In this document: piece after piece, positions 1-7,137 of the stretch
Layout: each line of letters begins with the position of its first letter
Numbering within the stretch: the first letter of the stretch is position 1
Assembly (NCBI GenBank): GCA_013619125.1
Contig: JABXKS010000096.1
Span: forward strand, 1-32,844
DNA length: 32,844 nucleotides
Direction of reading: 5' to 3'
Source: Clostridiales bacterium
Lineage (GTDB): Bacteria; Bacillota; Clostridia; Tissierellales; GPF-1
Notes under the pieces: generated by a model
What the model was told of the DNA's origin: nothing
The model's input: only the letters and a program-made list of their open reading frames with translations
Database searches by the model: none
Translations under genes and position numbers: made by a program

Positions 1-48
1 CGTCATAATCAGCATCAATACCAGTAGTACAGACAAGGTTCGCTTCAT
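1..48 (-). CDS. N-terminus of a secreted or membrane protein (5' fragment)
   Basis: Only the first 16 codons are inside the window: a basic start (MKRT) followed by an unbroken hydrophobic stretch rich in Leu, Val and Met, as in a signal peptide or first membrane helix. The ATG is preceded by a GGGGGA ribosome binding site at good spacing, and a TATACT -10-like hexamer lies at 85-90. The nitrilase terminator at 199-230 separates it from the upstream gene, so it is probably its own transcription unit. Function cannot be inferred from so little sequence. Confidence 0.6.
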   Translation of the reverse strand, partial: MKRTLSVLLVLMLIMT

Positions 49-198
49 GATTTGTTCCCCCAATTGTTTTTAATTTCACAATCTAGTATATCGGGAATCA
101 ACTTTTTTGTATTTACATAAATCACGGTTTTTTTGCGCAAATCAACACAAGACAATCCGCATCATTCTCGCCTTTTACGCTTCAAACCTTACAATCAT

Positions 199-230
199 AA
201 AAAAAATAAGCGTCTCACCAGAGACGCTTA
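199..230 (-). terminator. Intrinsic terminator after the nitrilase gene
   Basis: A perfect 10-bp stem (TAAGCGTCTC, loop ACCA, GAGACGCTTA) at 207-230 is followed on the minus strand by a run of T at 206-199. It starts 15 bp after the nitrilase stop codon. Confidence 0.9.
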
Positions 231-244
231 CCCATATATTCCAC

Positions 245-1168
245 TTACTTTTCATGCACGATGAGTTCAAAAACATCGGGGCGGCTATAATGACCGCATG
301 GATCAAAATCGATTCTGCTGAGAACAACCTGATCCAAATCTAAATCTGCAATAACGAGTTCCTCTTTATTCCAAATCGGCTCTACCACATATTTCCCAAA
401 TGGATCGACGATGCAACTGCCGCCAGGACACATGTTGTCCGGCTGATTTTCAAGTTCGTCATAACAATTTAAATCGGTGGGATACATGTCTTTCGTCACA
501 TATTGATTACATCCAATAACGAAACATCTTCCTTCCAAAGCAATATGCTTCATGGTTGACTGCCATTCTTCCCTTGAATCCGCAGTCGGTGCAATGTAAA
601 TCGTGATCCCCTTCGCATACATCGCAGCTCTTGCAAGCGGCATATAATTTTCCCAGCAAATCAGAGAACCCATGACTCCGAATGGGGTATCAAGAGTTGT
701 CAGTGTACTGCTGTCGCCCTCGCCCCAAATACATCTTTCTGTTCCTGTCGGTTTTAACTTCCTGTGTTTCCCCAAATATTGTCCATCTGGACCAAAAAAG
801 ATATTGGTGCAATACAGCGAGCAGTTTACAGCATCGCGTTCAGTCACACCCATTGACAAGTACACACCGGCTTCCTTGGCTGCTTCACCAAGAAGATTCG
901 TTTCATAGCTTGGAACAATAATGGAGTTGTCGTAATACCGTTTCCAATCCAGTCGGCCTTCCATGGTTCTACTCCCCACGACAAACCCATAAGAAAATCC
1001 CCTGGGATATGCGGGTATAAACGACTCTGGAAATACAACAAGATCAGCACCTTTTTCTCCTGCTTCTTTTATAATACCTAGTGCCTTTTGGATCGTTTTC
1101 TCCATGTCCAAAATAACTGGAGATACCTGTGCAACTGCAACCCGAAGCGTTTGTTCTGTCCGTTTCAT
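245..1168 (-). CDS. Nitrilase (carbon-nitrogen hydrolase superfamily, branch 1)
   Basis: A cytoplasmic hydrolase of about 307 residues that should convert organic nitriles to carboxylic acids and ammonia. The family catalytic triad is visible: Glu48 in FPESF, Lys137 in KHRKLKPT and Cys171 in the nucleophile motif ICWENYMPL. The CWENYMPLAR context and the ERCIWGEGD stretch after the Lys motif are typical of true nitrilases and cyanide hydratases rather than amidases or beta-ureidopropionases. I chose the ATG at 1168 because AAGAGGAG sits about 9 nt upstream; a TTG three codons earlier would abut that site. It follows the metallophosphoesterase gene by 49 bp with no terminator between, so the two may be co-transcribed. 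The natural substrate is unknown: plant-derived arylacetonitriles and aliphatic nitriles both fit the family. Confidence 0.9.
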   Translation of the reverse strand: MKRTEQTLRVAVAQVSPVILDMEKTIQKALGIIKEAGEKGADLVVFPESFIPAYPRGFSYGFVVGSRTMEGRLDWKRYYDNSIIVPSYETNLLGEAAKEAGVYLSMGVTERDAVNCSLYCTNIFFGPDGQYLGKHRKLKPTGTERCIWGEGDSSTLTTLDTPFGVMGSLICWENYMPLARAAMYAKGITIYIAPTADSREEWQSTMKHIALEGRCFVIGCNQYVTKDMYPTDLNCYDELENQPDNMCPGGSCIVDPFGKYVVEPIWNKEELVIADLDLDQVVLSRIDFDPCGHYSRPDVFELIVHEK

Positions 1169-1217
1169 CAAATTCAACTCCTCTTAAAAATGTGATCCAT
1201 ATCTTACCATTTTTATT

Positions 1218-1871
1218 CTAGCATAAAAGATCATCTTCATGGACATTTATACTGACAACTTCAATAATCTTTCCATTGTTGTCAATCCGAATCGCTGTCA
1301 GCTTTGCGCCATATACGGCGGCAGTGTCAATGTTCCAAGTATTGCTGTCCTCATCATAGCGCGGACCGACCGGATTAGGCGTATGCCCGATGATCTGCAT
1401 CTTCCCAATATTCCTCTTCTTGCTTCTGTTCCAGATAATGCTGTTTGCGCCCCTTAGATCATAGGGATCCTTCGCAGCTTCAGCGATCCCCGCGTGGCTG
1501 ACAAAGATATGCTCATTCTCAAAATAAAGCGGCAGGGTTTTAAACCACGCTAAATCTTTCAATGGATCATAGCCTTTTTCTTTATAATCCTTGATTGTAT
1601 TCGACCCGCATTGCCAGAGCCAATTGTCATTCGGTTCATGATCAAAGTGTGTGATAAATTCATGTTCGTGGTTTCCCATAATCACGATTACGCGATCCCC
1701 ATGCTGTATTTTCAAATTTCTTACATACTCAACCGTCTCCGGCACATAGCATCCCCTGTCAATCAGATCCCCAAGAAAGATCAGGGTTTCATCCGCTTTC
1801 CAATTCTGATCCAAAATCTCCTTCAGGGTATTCAAACAGCCGTGTACATCGCCAACAATGAATAATCTCAT
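1218..1871 (-). CDS. PPP-family metallophosphoesterase (serine/threonine phosphatase-like)
   Basis: A 217-residue protein with the full calcineurin-like metal-binding set: GDVHG (Asp8, His10), GDLIDRG (Asp34), GNHE (Asn66, His67), SHAGI and GHTPN. This is the PPP subgroup that includes lambda phosphatase, PrpA/PrpE and ApaH, so the substrate could be phosphoproteins or diadenosine polyphosphates; the motifs alone do not decide. The length matches single-domain bacterial PPP proteins. The ATG at 1871 is chosen over one 24 codons upstream because GAGGAG lies just before it and the family usually starts a few residues ahead of the first Asp motif. The upstream neighbour is an MDR oxidoreductase, the downstream neighbour a nitrilase; no shared pathway is evident. 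Confidence 0.88.
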   Translation of the reverse strand: MRLFIVGDVHGCLNTLKEILDQNWKADETLIFLGDLIDRGCYVPETVEYVRNLKIQHGDRVIVIMGNHEHEFITHFDHEPNDNWLWQCGSNTIKDYKEKGYDPLKDLAWFKTLPLYFENEHIFVSHAGIAEAAKDPYDLRGANSIIWNRSKKRNIGKMQIIGHTPNPVGPRYDEDSNTWNIDTAAVYGAKLTAIRIDNNGKIIEVVSINVHEDDLLC

Positions 1872-1979
1872 CTCACTCTCCTCGTTACTTCTATTTATCA
1901 ATACAAGCACGTTGAAATGGTTGCGTTCCTGAATCGCATCCATGCGTTTTTCCAGTAAAAAAGAAGCCCGCTCAATCTT

Positions 1980-2963
1980 TTATTCATGATCAATCGACAC
2001 ATTAATGATTACATTTCCTTTTTTATGCCCCGTTTCAACATACTTAAAAGCCTCCACTATATTCTCCAATGGATAGCTTCTGTCAATCACAACTTCCAAG
2101 TCACCAGATTGAATCAATTGTTTTAAGAAGTCTAAATTTTCTACACTTGGAACAGCATCTGCCGTTTTGATTTTTTTGTCACCCACGATTGATGTCCAAA
2201 TCATTTGAAATAATTCTTGTCCAGCACCTGCTAGATAAAGACCTTTCGGTTTGAGCGAACCTTTGCATCGGGAAAAAGAAATTTTATTAACAACATCGTA
2301 AATGATGTCATACTCTTCTTTCTGCTTCGTAAAATCTTCTTTTGTATAATCAATTACTCGATCCGCTCCTAATGATTTTACCCGTTCAACATTAGAAGAG
2401 CCGCATACTCCTGTTACTTCAGCACCATAGTATTTCGCGAGTTGTACCGCAAATGTTCCAACCCCTCCAGATGCACCATTGATTAGAATTTTTTGCCCAG
2501 ATTGAACCCTTCCAACATCTCTTATAAAAACCAACGCTGTATTCCCCGCTAATGTTAGTGCCGCTGCCTCCGCCCATGACATTTCTGCCGTTTTTTTCGT
2601 GATTGCCCGATTCTCAGCTATCGTGATGTATTCCGCATGAGTTCCAACTTGAGGTTCTGGCGTTCCAAAAATATGATCTCCGACATCGAAAAGTTGGACA
2701 TCTTTTCCCACCGCTTCAACTTCACCCGCCATCTCGACACCGAGCCTTTGTCTTCTTGGTTTGAAGACTCCCAGAGAAATACGAAATGGAATTCTAGCCC
2801 ACTTTGGTGCAAATGTTAAATTTCGAAGATTACAATCGGTAGTTGTAACTGTTGTTGCCCGAATCTTTATCAATAACTCATTGTCTTTAGGAGTTGGTTT
2901 TTCAACTTCCACAAGTTGAAGTTCATCCGGCGGACCAAATTGTGTATGCAATATCGATTTCAT
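1980..2963 (-). CDS. Zinc-free MDR oxidoreductase (quinone oxidoreductase-like, NAD(P)H-dependent)
   Basis: A 327-residue medium-chain dehydrogenase/reductase. The N-terminal GroES-like half carries the LGVEMAGEVEAVG signature (about residues 74-86). The Rossmann half has the nucleotide motif GASGGVGTFAVQLAK (163-177) and a typical C-terminal YPLENIVEAFKYVETGHKKGNVII segment. The structural-zinc cysteine cluster of classical alcohol dehydrogenases is missing, so it belongs with quinone oxidoreductases and reductases of activated double bonds. The start is set by GGAGG upstream of the ATG. It follows the small membrane protein gene by 51 bp and probably shares its promoter. The physiological substrate is unknown; a detoxification role is an inference from the family. 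Confidence 0.9.
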   Translation of the reverse strand: MKSILHTQFGPPDELQLVEVEKPTPKDNELLIKIRATTVTTTDCNLRNLTFAPKWARIPFRISLGVFKPRRQRLGVEMAGEVEAVGKDVQLFDVGDHIFGTPEPQVGTHAEYITIAENRAITKKTAEMSWAEAAALTLAGNTALVFIRDVGRVQSGQKILINGASGGVGTFAVQLAKYYGAEVTGVCGSSNVERVKSLGADRVIDYTKEDFTKQKEEYDIIYDVVNKISFSRCKGSLKPKGLYLAGAGQELFQMIWTSIVGDKKIKTADAVPSVENLDFLKQLIQSGDLEVVIDRSYPLENIVEAFKYVETGHKKGNVIINVSIDHE

Positions 2964-3014
2964 AAAAAGCCTCCAAATTTAGTTGCTTTGTGACGGATTC
3001 ACTCATCTGCTCGC

Positions 3015-3380
3015 TTATAGCACCCACTTCCATGAATACCAAATGATCAAACTATTAAATACTAAACTAACGCCAATTAGAAAGTTGTCATAAGCCCCTT
3101 TGTAAGGCAATCCAAATAGATTGAAAATGATTAGTACGATAGACACAATAATATTTACTCGGCGAACCAGAGGATACTTAAGCGTTAAGGTCAATACAAT
3201 CATAATAATCGGGATCAACATGATACATGCAACAAACAACCACATGCCTTGGGATTGAGTAACGCCGTCAATTTTCCCAGCTTCAAAATCGCCTGCAAAT
3301 ATTCTCAACACATCCCCCAAAAGATAGATTAGCATCAGCGATGTCCACAATCCAGATATAATAATTCTTGAATTTTCCAA
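3015..3380 (-). CDS. Small four-helix integral membrane protein (resembles the DUF6326 family)
   Basis: A 121-residue, strongly hydrophobic protein with four predicted membrane segments, roughly residues 8-27, 46-66, 74-94 and 99-118. The only extended polar stretch is the first loop (AGDFEAGKIDGVTQSQG). Length and the opening segment (MENSRIIISGLWTSLMLIYL, then GDVLRIF) recall the uncharacterised DUF6326 proteins; this is from memory and not verified. The start codon is TTG at 3380, supported by an AAGGAAG site about 10 nt upstream; the nearby ATG at 3387 is out of frame. It is the first gene after the promoter at 3437-3466 and precedes the MDR oxidoreductase by 51 bp. Function unknown. Confidence 0.75.
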   Translation of the reverse strand: MENSRIIISGLWTSLMLIYLLGDVLRIFAGDFEAGKIDGVTQSQGMWLFVACIMLIPIIMIVLTLTLKYPLVRRVNIIVSIVLIIFNLFGLPYKGAYDNFLIGVSLVFNSLIIWYSWKWVL

Positions 3381-3436
3381 ACTTCATCACTTCCTTTCCC
3401 ATTGTTTCCACACTCTTCTAAATCATAATTTCCGCA

Positions 3437-3466
3437 TTCTATCCGTCTATGTTTGTTATAGACAAA
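3437..3466 (-). promoter_or_regulatory. Promoter with embedded dyad for the membrane protein/MDR operon
   Basis: On the minus strand a TTGTCT -35-like hexamer (3466-3461) and a TAGAAT -10-like hexamer (3442-3437) are 18 bp apart. Between and overlapping them lies the perfect inverted repeat GTCTAT-AACAAAC-ATAGAC (3464-3446). A dyad covering the spacer is the usual position for a repressor such as TetR or MarR, or for a MerR-type activator. No regulator gene is adjacent. Confidence 0.4.
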
Positions 3467-3502
3467 GACTGCTATCCAGAAACAGGCTAGTTCGTTTATA
3501 CC

Positions 3503-4963
3503 CTATGATTCGATTTTCTTCCAAAACATTCGATTTTCTCTTTCGGGTAATGCCAATGATCCCTTCCCCCGTTCGGTGACTTCCGATTCGTCAATGTTCA
3601 TTTCCCGTGCGATGATTTTTGTCACTCGTGGTGTACAAAACATCCCCTGACATCGGCCCATCGTACACCGCGTTCTTCTTTTAACGCCATCAATATGCTC
3701 AATGAGTATTCCTCTATGAAGGGAATCAACAATTTCCGCCTCTGTTACCAGCTCACACTTGCAAATGATATTTTTCTCTGGATCAGGATCATCCACTCTC
3801 CCAGTGAACCCATCATCTTTCGGGATAATTATCGGCTTTCGATTGCAATCAAAGGACTCCTTCTTTTCAAGGTTAAATCCACTCTTTTCCAATATTCCCG
3901 CCACGTGCACCGCAATCGCTGGACTTGATGTGATTCCAGGCGATTCAATCCCCGCAACATTGATAAATCCCTTAATTATGCTCTCTTCAATAATAAAATC
4001 ATGTCGTGAACTGGACGCTCGAAGCCCTGCAAAAGATGTCAGCGTGTACTTCACATCAAAATCTTTAACGGACTGTCTTGCTGTATTGACGATATAGACA
4101 AGTGCATCCAGACTCGTTCCAACCGCTTCTGCATCATCGACTTCTTGTGCATTTGGACCCAGCATTAGATTACCGTGATAAGTCCTTGTTACAAGGATCC
4201 CCTTGCCTTTATCCGATGGGGTTTGAAACAATACACCGTTCGCCAAATGACCCTGGTTTTTATTCAGTAATATATATTCCCCTCTACGCGGATGGATACT
4301 AAATTCATCCAAACCCAACATTCGTGGAATCGTATCGCTATATAGACCCGCCGCATTAATCACATAACGGCCCTCGAACTTTGCCTGATTAGTTTCCACG
4401 GTAAAACCGTGCTCATTCTTTTCGATCCCAATCACTTCGGTATTCAGTTTCAGAACAACGCCGTTATGAATGGCATTTTCTGCAAGCGCAATTGTATATT
4501 CATAAGGAGAAGTTACCCCGGCAGTCGGACAATACAAGGCATACTTGACCTCAGGATTCACATGCGGCTCCATCTTTACGATTTCATCGTGTTCGAGTAT
4601 CCGCAGATCATCAACCCTATTTTTGCTTCCATTTTCCATTAATGCCTTAAGCACACCCAAGTCTTTTTCGTTGTAGCCCAATACCATGGATCCGCATTCC
4701 AGATACCCGAAATTCAATTCTTTATCTAGTTGTGCAAACATCCGATTCCCTTTCCTTGAAAAGGTTCCTTTAAGCGATCCATGTTTTGCATCATATCCGC
4801 CATGCACGATCCCACTATTTGCTTTTGAAGCGCCATTGCTCACATCATTTTCTTTTTCAAGAAGAAGGACCCTGCCTTTATATCTAGACAACTCCCTTGC
4901 TATGGAGCAACCGATTACCCCTGCACCCACAATAATCACATCATAGTTCTTTTTGTTATTCAT
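3503..4963 (-). CDS. FAD-dependent oxidoreductase with C-terminal BFD-like [2Fe-2S] domain (GlpA-like)
   Basis: A 486-residue DAO-family flavoprotein. The FAD-binding Rossmann motif is VIIVGAGVIG (residues 9-18), with the ribose-binding acidic residue in LLLEKE and the glycerol-3-phosphate/2-hydroxyglutarate oxidase-like segment SNGASKANSGIVHGGYD. The C-terminus carries a BFD-like domain with cysteines at about 401, 403, 433 and 438 (C-x-C...C-x4-C) plus Cys443, expected to bind a [2Fe-2S] cluster. In anaerobic Firmicutes such GlpA-like proteins often sit beside an NAD/FAD partner, a DUF1667 protein or glycerol genes; none is present here, so glycerol-3-phosphate or 2-hydroxyglutarate are only candidate substrates. 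The ATG at 4963 has GGGGAGG 5 nt upstream; a GTG six codons earlier has no site. Confidence 0.85.
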   Translation of the reverse strand: MNNKKNYDVIIVGAGVIGCSIARELSRYKGRVLLLEKENDVSNGASKANSGIVHGGYDAKHGSLKGTFSRKGNRMFAQLDKELNFGYLECGSMVLGYNEKDLGVLKALMENGSKNRVDDLRILEHDEIVKMEPHVNPEVKYALYCPTAGVTSPYEYTIALAENAIHNGVVLKLNTEVIGIEKNEHGFTVETNQAKFEGRYVINAAGLYSDTIPRMLGLDEFSIHPRRGEYILLNKNQGHLANGVLFQTPSDKGKGILVTRTYHGNLMLGPNAQEVDDAEAVGTSLDALVYIVNTARQSVKDFDVKYTLTSFAGLRASSSRHDFIIEESIIKGFINVAGIESPGITSSPAIAVHVAGILEKSGFNLEKKESFDCNRKPIIIPKDDGFTGRVDDPDPEKNIICKCELVTEAEIVDSLHRGILIEHIDGVKRRTRCTMGRCQGMFCTPRVTKIIAREMNIDESEVTERGKGSLALPERENRMFWKKIES

Positions 4964-5010
4964 AGCTTCCTCCCCAATCACCTATCTTTGTATGGGACCA
5001 TCCCGAGTAC

Positions 5011-5027
5011 TTGACTCGTCTAGTCAA
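5011..5027. promoter_or_regulatory. Inverted repeat upstream of the FAD oxidoreductase
   Basis: TTGACT-CGTCT-AGTCAA forms a 6-bp perfect dyad about 50 bp upstream of the start, with a smaller GGGA-CCA-TCCC dyad at 4995-5005. On the minus strand the distal arm reads TTGACT, a -35 match, but I find no good -10 at the right distance. It may be an operator or a leader hairpin. Confidence 0.25.
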
Positions 5028-5059
5028 CCTGCTTTCTTCTGTTCTACTACCCCCTACGC

Positions 5060-5120
5060 AAAAAAATCCCCCAAAAGCATTCAGATTTGTCAATTAATCT
5101 GTCCGCGATTAGGGGATTTA
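5060..5120 (-). terminator. Terminator after the ABC-F gene
   Basis: On the minus strand AAATCCCC pairs with GGGGGATTT at the far end, enclosing an inner CAGATT...AATCTG stem, and is followed by seven T. It starts about 25 bp after the ABC-F stop codon. Confidence 0.75.
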
Positions 5121-5143
5121 CTATGATTGTTACTAGCAGGCCG

Positions 5144-6883
5144 TTAAAGTTTCTTAATCAGCTCTTCCAATTCTTCAGATAAAACTTTTGCAGCCTCAAA
5201 ATCAGTTGCTTTCAAAGCCAATGCAATTTCCGTTTCTACCGCTTTTTTCTTTTGTTCCAAGGCCAAATCATCTTTATCAAAATGATTCTTATAAATCATC
5301 TTTCTAAATTTCCGCATCGTCATTTTTCGAATCGTCTTGCCTTCAATGAGTAACACATAATCCATACAATTCATAATTGAATAGTAATCATGGGAAATCA
5401 TAAGGATCGCACCGGTATAGTTTTCCATGGCCTTTTCCAGTGCCAATTGGGAATATGTGTCCAAATGACTCGTCGGTTCATCGAGAAGCAACAGATTCGC
5501 TCCACTCGCGGAAACCTTAGCCAATTGAAGAATGTTCTTTTCTCCACCAGATAAAGATCCGATTACTTGATCGACGCCTTCTCCTTCAAACCCATAGTTT
5601 GAAACATGGGATCGAATTTCATCATAGGTATTAAATCCGGCTTCGAAGAACTCTTCCATGATTGTGTTGGATACATCTAAGACCTCTCCTTGAAGTTGAG
5701 ATAAATAAGCAACGTGAACATCATCAGAGATTTGGATTGCATCAGATTTATTTTGATAGATTTCTCTCAATAGCGTCGTCTTTCCCGTTCCGTTTGGACC
5801 AATCAGAGCGACCTTATCCGTCGCTTTCATCTCAAAGCTAACCTTCTCTAAAAGCAACTCATCAAAGGCAACACTGTAATCATCCACTGTTAATGCAATT
5901 GGATCCGAAATTTCAGTGTCAATTGCCAAACTAATCTCCGGCTGCTTCATCTCTACAAATGGCGCTTTAACTCTTCGTGCTTCCAATCGTTCTTGAACCT
6001 TCACCCTCGCATTTAAGGCTTTTCCATTGGATACATCGTCAAAAATAGTGGCACGAAATCGTAGTTTGTCGATTAAACGATCATTGCGCTCAATTTCTTC
6101 ATCATCGGCAAGTGAAAGTTCTTGCAACTCAATTTTGGCTTGAAGCAAGGAAAAATTATAGTCCACAAATCGTCCATCAAACTCTTGGAGCTCCCGATTT
6201 TCAAGGTGTAAAATTTTGTTAAAGCAATGATTCAACAGAAATCTATTATGCGTAACAATCAGCAAAATTTCTTTGTGAGCATTAATCAGATTTTTAAGCG
6301 CAATTAAATTCCCAAAATCCAAAAATACATCCGGTTCATCCATAATCATAAGATCCGGATGCGTAAGCATTTCACGAATGACTTGAACCAACTTGAATTC
6401 TCCACCGCTAATTTCCGAGATCATCAAATCCTTGTGCTTGCCTAGGTTTGCAAGATTGAGTTTTTTATTGATCTTGCTTTCAAAATCATCTCCACCAATT
6501 GCATCGAATGCATCCAAAGCCTGTTGATATTTCTCCAGCAGGGGTTCAAGATCCGAAGTGGTTTCCATCTCTGTACAAATCGTTGTGATTTCATTTTGGA
6601 TTTGAATGTGGTTTTTCCCTATATATTCAAAAACCGTCGTGTCTTCTGTCTTGTCTTGCTGCGAAAACTGGCTGACATATCCAATTCTACAAGTGGGGTC
6701 AATCTCTAGCTTGCCGTCGAATAGATATTTTTCTGGATCTAGGATCATATCGATCAGCGTACTTTTTCCGCTGCCGCTTGTACCAATAAACGCGCAATGT
6801 TGACCCTTTTCCAACGCAAAAGAAATCTCATTATATAGATCTTTTTGCGGAAATGAGTAGGACAAGTTATCAACTTTTATCAT
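5144..6883 (-). CDS. ABC-F family ATPase (ribosome-associated; possible antibiotic ribosome-protection protein)
   Basis: A 579-residue soluble protein with two ABC ATPase domains and no membrane domain. Domain 1 has Walker A GTSGSGKST (34-42), signature ISGGE (158-162) and Walker B LMIMDEPD (178-185). Domain 2 has Walker A GPNGTGKTT (362-370), signature LSGGEKN and Walker B LLLLDEPTSHLD (464-475). The charged linker between them (about 243-325) fits the ABC-F interdomain arm that reaches the ribosomal P/E site, and there is a coiled-coil-like acidic C-terminal tail. The first Walker B/D-loop (DEPDVFLDF) departs from the usual DEPTNHLD. ABC-F proteins either tune translation or displace macrolide, lincosamide or pleuromutilin-type drugs. 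The attenuator-like leader favours the second role, but subfamily placement needs a tree. The ATG at 6883 is preceded by AGAGGGA. Confidence 0.88.
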   Translation of the reverse strand: MIKVDNLSYSFPQKDLYNEISFALEKGQHCAFIGTSGSGKSTLIDMILDPEKYLFDGKLEIDPTCRIGYVSQFSQQDKTEDTTVFEYIGKNHIQIQNEITTICTEMETTSDLEPLLEKYQQALDAFDAIGGDDFESKINKKLNLANLGKHKDLMISEISGGEFKLVQVIREMLTHPDLMIMDEPDVFLDFGNLIALKNLINAHKEILLIVTHNRFLLNHCFNKILHLENRELQEFDGRFVDYNFSLLQAKIELQELSLADDEEIERNDRLIDKLRFRATIFDDVSNGKALNARVKVQERLEARRVKAPFVEMKQPEISLAIDTEISDPIALTVDDYSVAFDELLLEKVSFEMKATDKVALIGPNGTGKTTLLREIYQNKSDAIQISDDVHVAYLSQLQGEVLDVSNTIMEEFFEAGFNTYDEIRSHVSNYGFEGEGVDQVIGSLSGGEKNILQLAKVSASGANLLLLDEPTSHLDTYSQLALEKAMENYTGAILMISHDYYSIMNCMDYVLLIEGKTIRKMTMRKFRKMIYKNHFDKDDLALEQKKKAVETEIALALKATDFEAAKVLSEELEELIKKL

Positions 6884-6900
6884 TTTATTCCCTCTCTTTA

Positions 6901-7032
6901 TCAAAAAAAGAGCTTATAAAAATAAGCTCTTTCATCATTAATCGTCCCAATCGTAATTTTACAATTGACGAAATTATCTGTATGGTTTTTATTCGAGCAT
7001 ACTCTGGTAGCATAACACCTTTTGCCATTCAT
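6901..7032 (-). CDS. 43-codon upstream ORF in the ABC-F leader (putative leader peptide)
   Basis: This short ORF begins at an ATG with AAAGG 6-7 nt upstream. It runs through the whole terminator hairpin and ends at a TGA just after the T-run, 17 nt before the ABC-F start codon. The peptide begins MNGKRCYATRVC and ends in a basic, aromatic stretch (RAYFYKLFF). Short ORFs like this in the leaders of ABC-F and Erm resistance genes act as ribosome sensors: drug-stalled ribosomes change the RNA fold and let RNA polymerase read through. Translation here is unproven. A TTGAGA/TATAAA promoter-like pair at about 7042-7069 would start transcription close to this ATG and leave out the binding site. Confidence 0.45.
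   Translation of the reverse strand: MNGKRCYATRVCSNKNHTDNFVNCKITIGTINDERAYFYKLFF
6903..6932 (-). terminator. Leader terminator (candidate attenuator) ahead of the ABC-F gene
   Basis: On the minus strand AAAGAGCTTAT-TTTT-ATAAGCTCTTT forms an 11-bp stem running into a string of T, located between the upstream ORF and the ABC-F ribosome binding site. The next upstream gene (the subtilase) ends more than 200 bp away, so this is better explained as an attenuator than as that gene's terminator. The upstream sequence ATAAGCT (7057-7051, minus strand) is complementary to AGCTTAT in the first arm and could form a competing antiterminator. Confidence 0.65.
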
Positions 7033-7137
7033 TACAAACCTTTATATGGAAGCTTATTGTGTTCTCAACCCTGCACATCCTTCTAAGAATTGTCTGTTGA
7101 TTGAAAATCGTGTTTAAAAACATCGTTGAACCCGTAT

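Noticed and set aside
107-343. 78-codon plus-strand open frame at the left end
   Set aside because: It overlaps the nitrilase terminator and the 3' end of the nitrilase gene, has no clear binding site and reads like an antisense shadow.
1957-1982. Possible terminator after the MDR oxidoreductase gene
   Set aside because: There is a T-run on the minus strand, but the stem is only AAAAGA/TCTTTT with a poorly paired interior and overlaps the stop codon. Too weak to call.
7080-7137. Possible terminator downstream of the subtilase
   Set aside because: TGTTT-TT-AAACA is short, AT-only and has no proper T-run. Not convincing.
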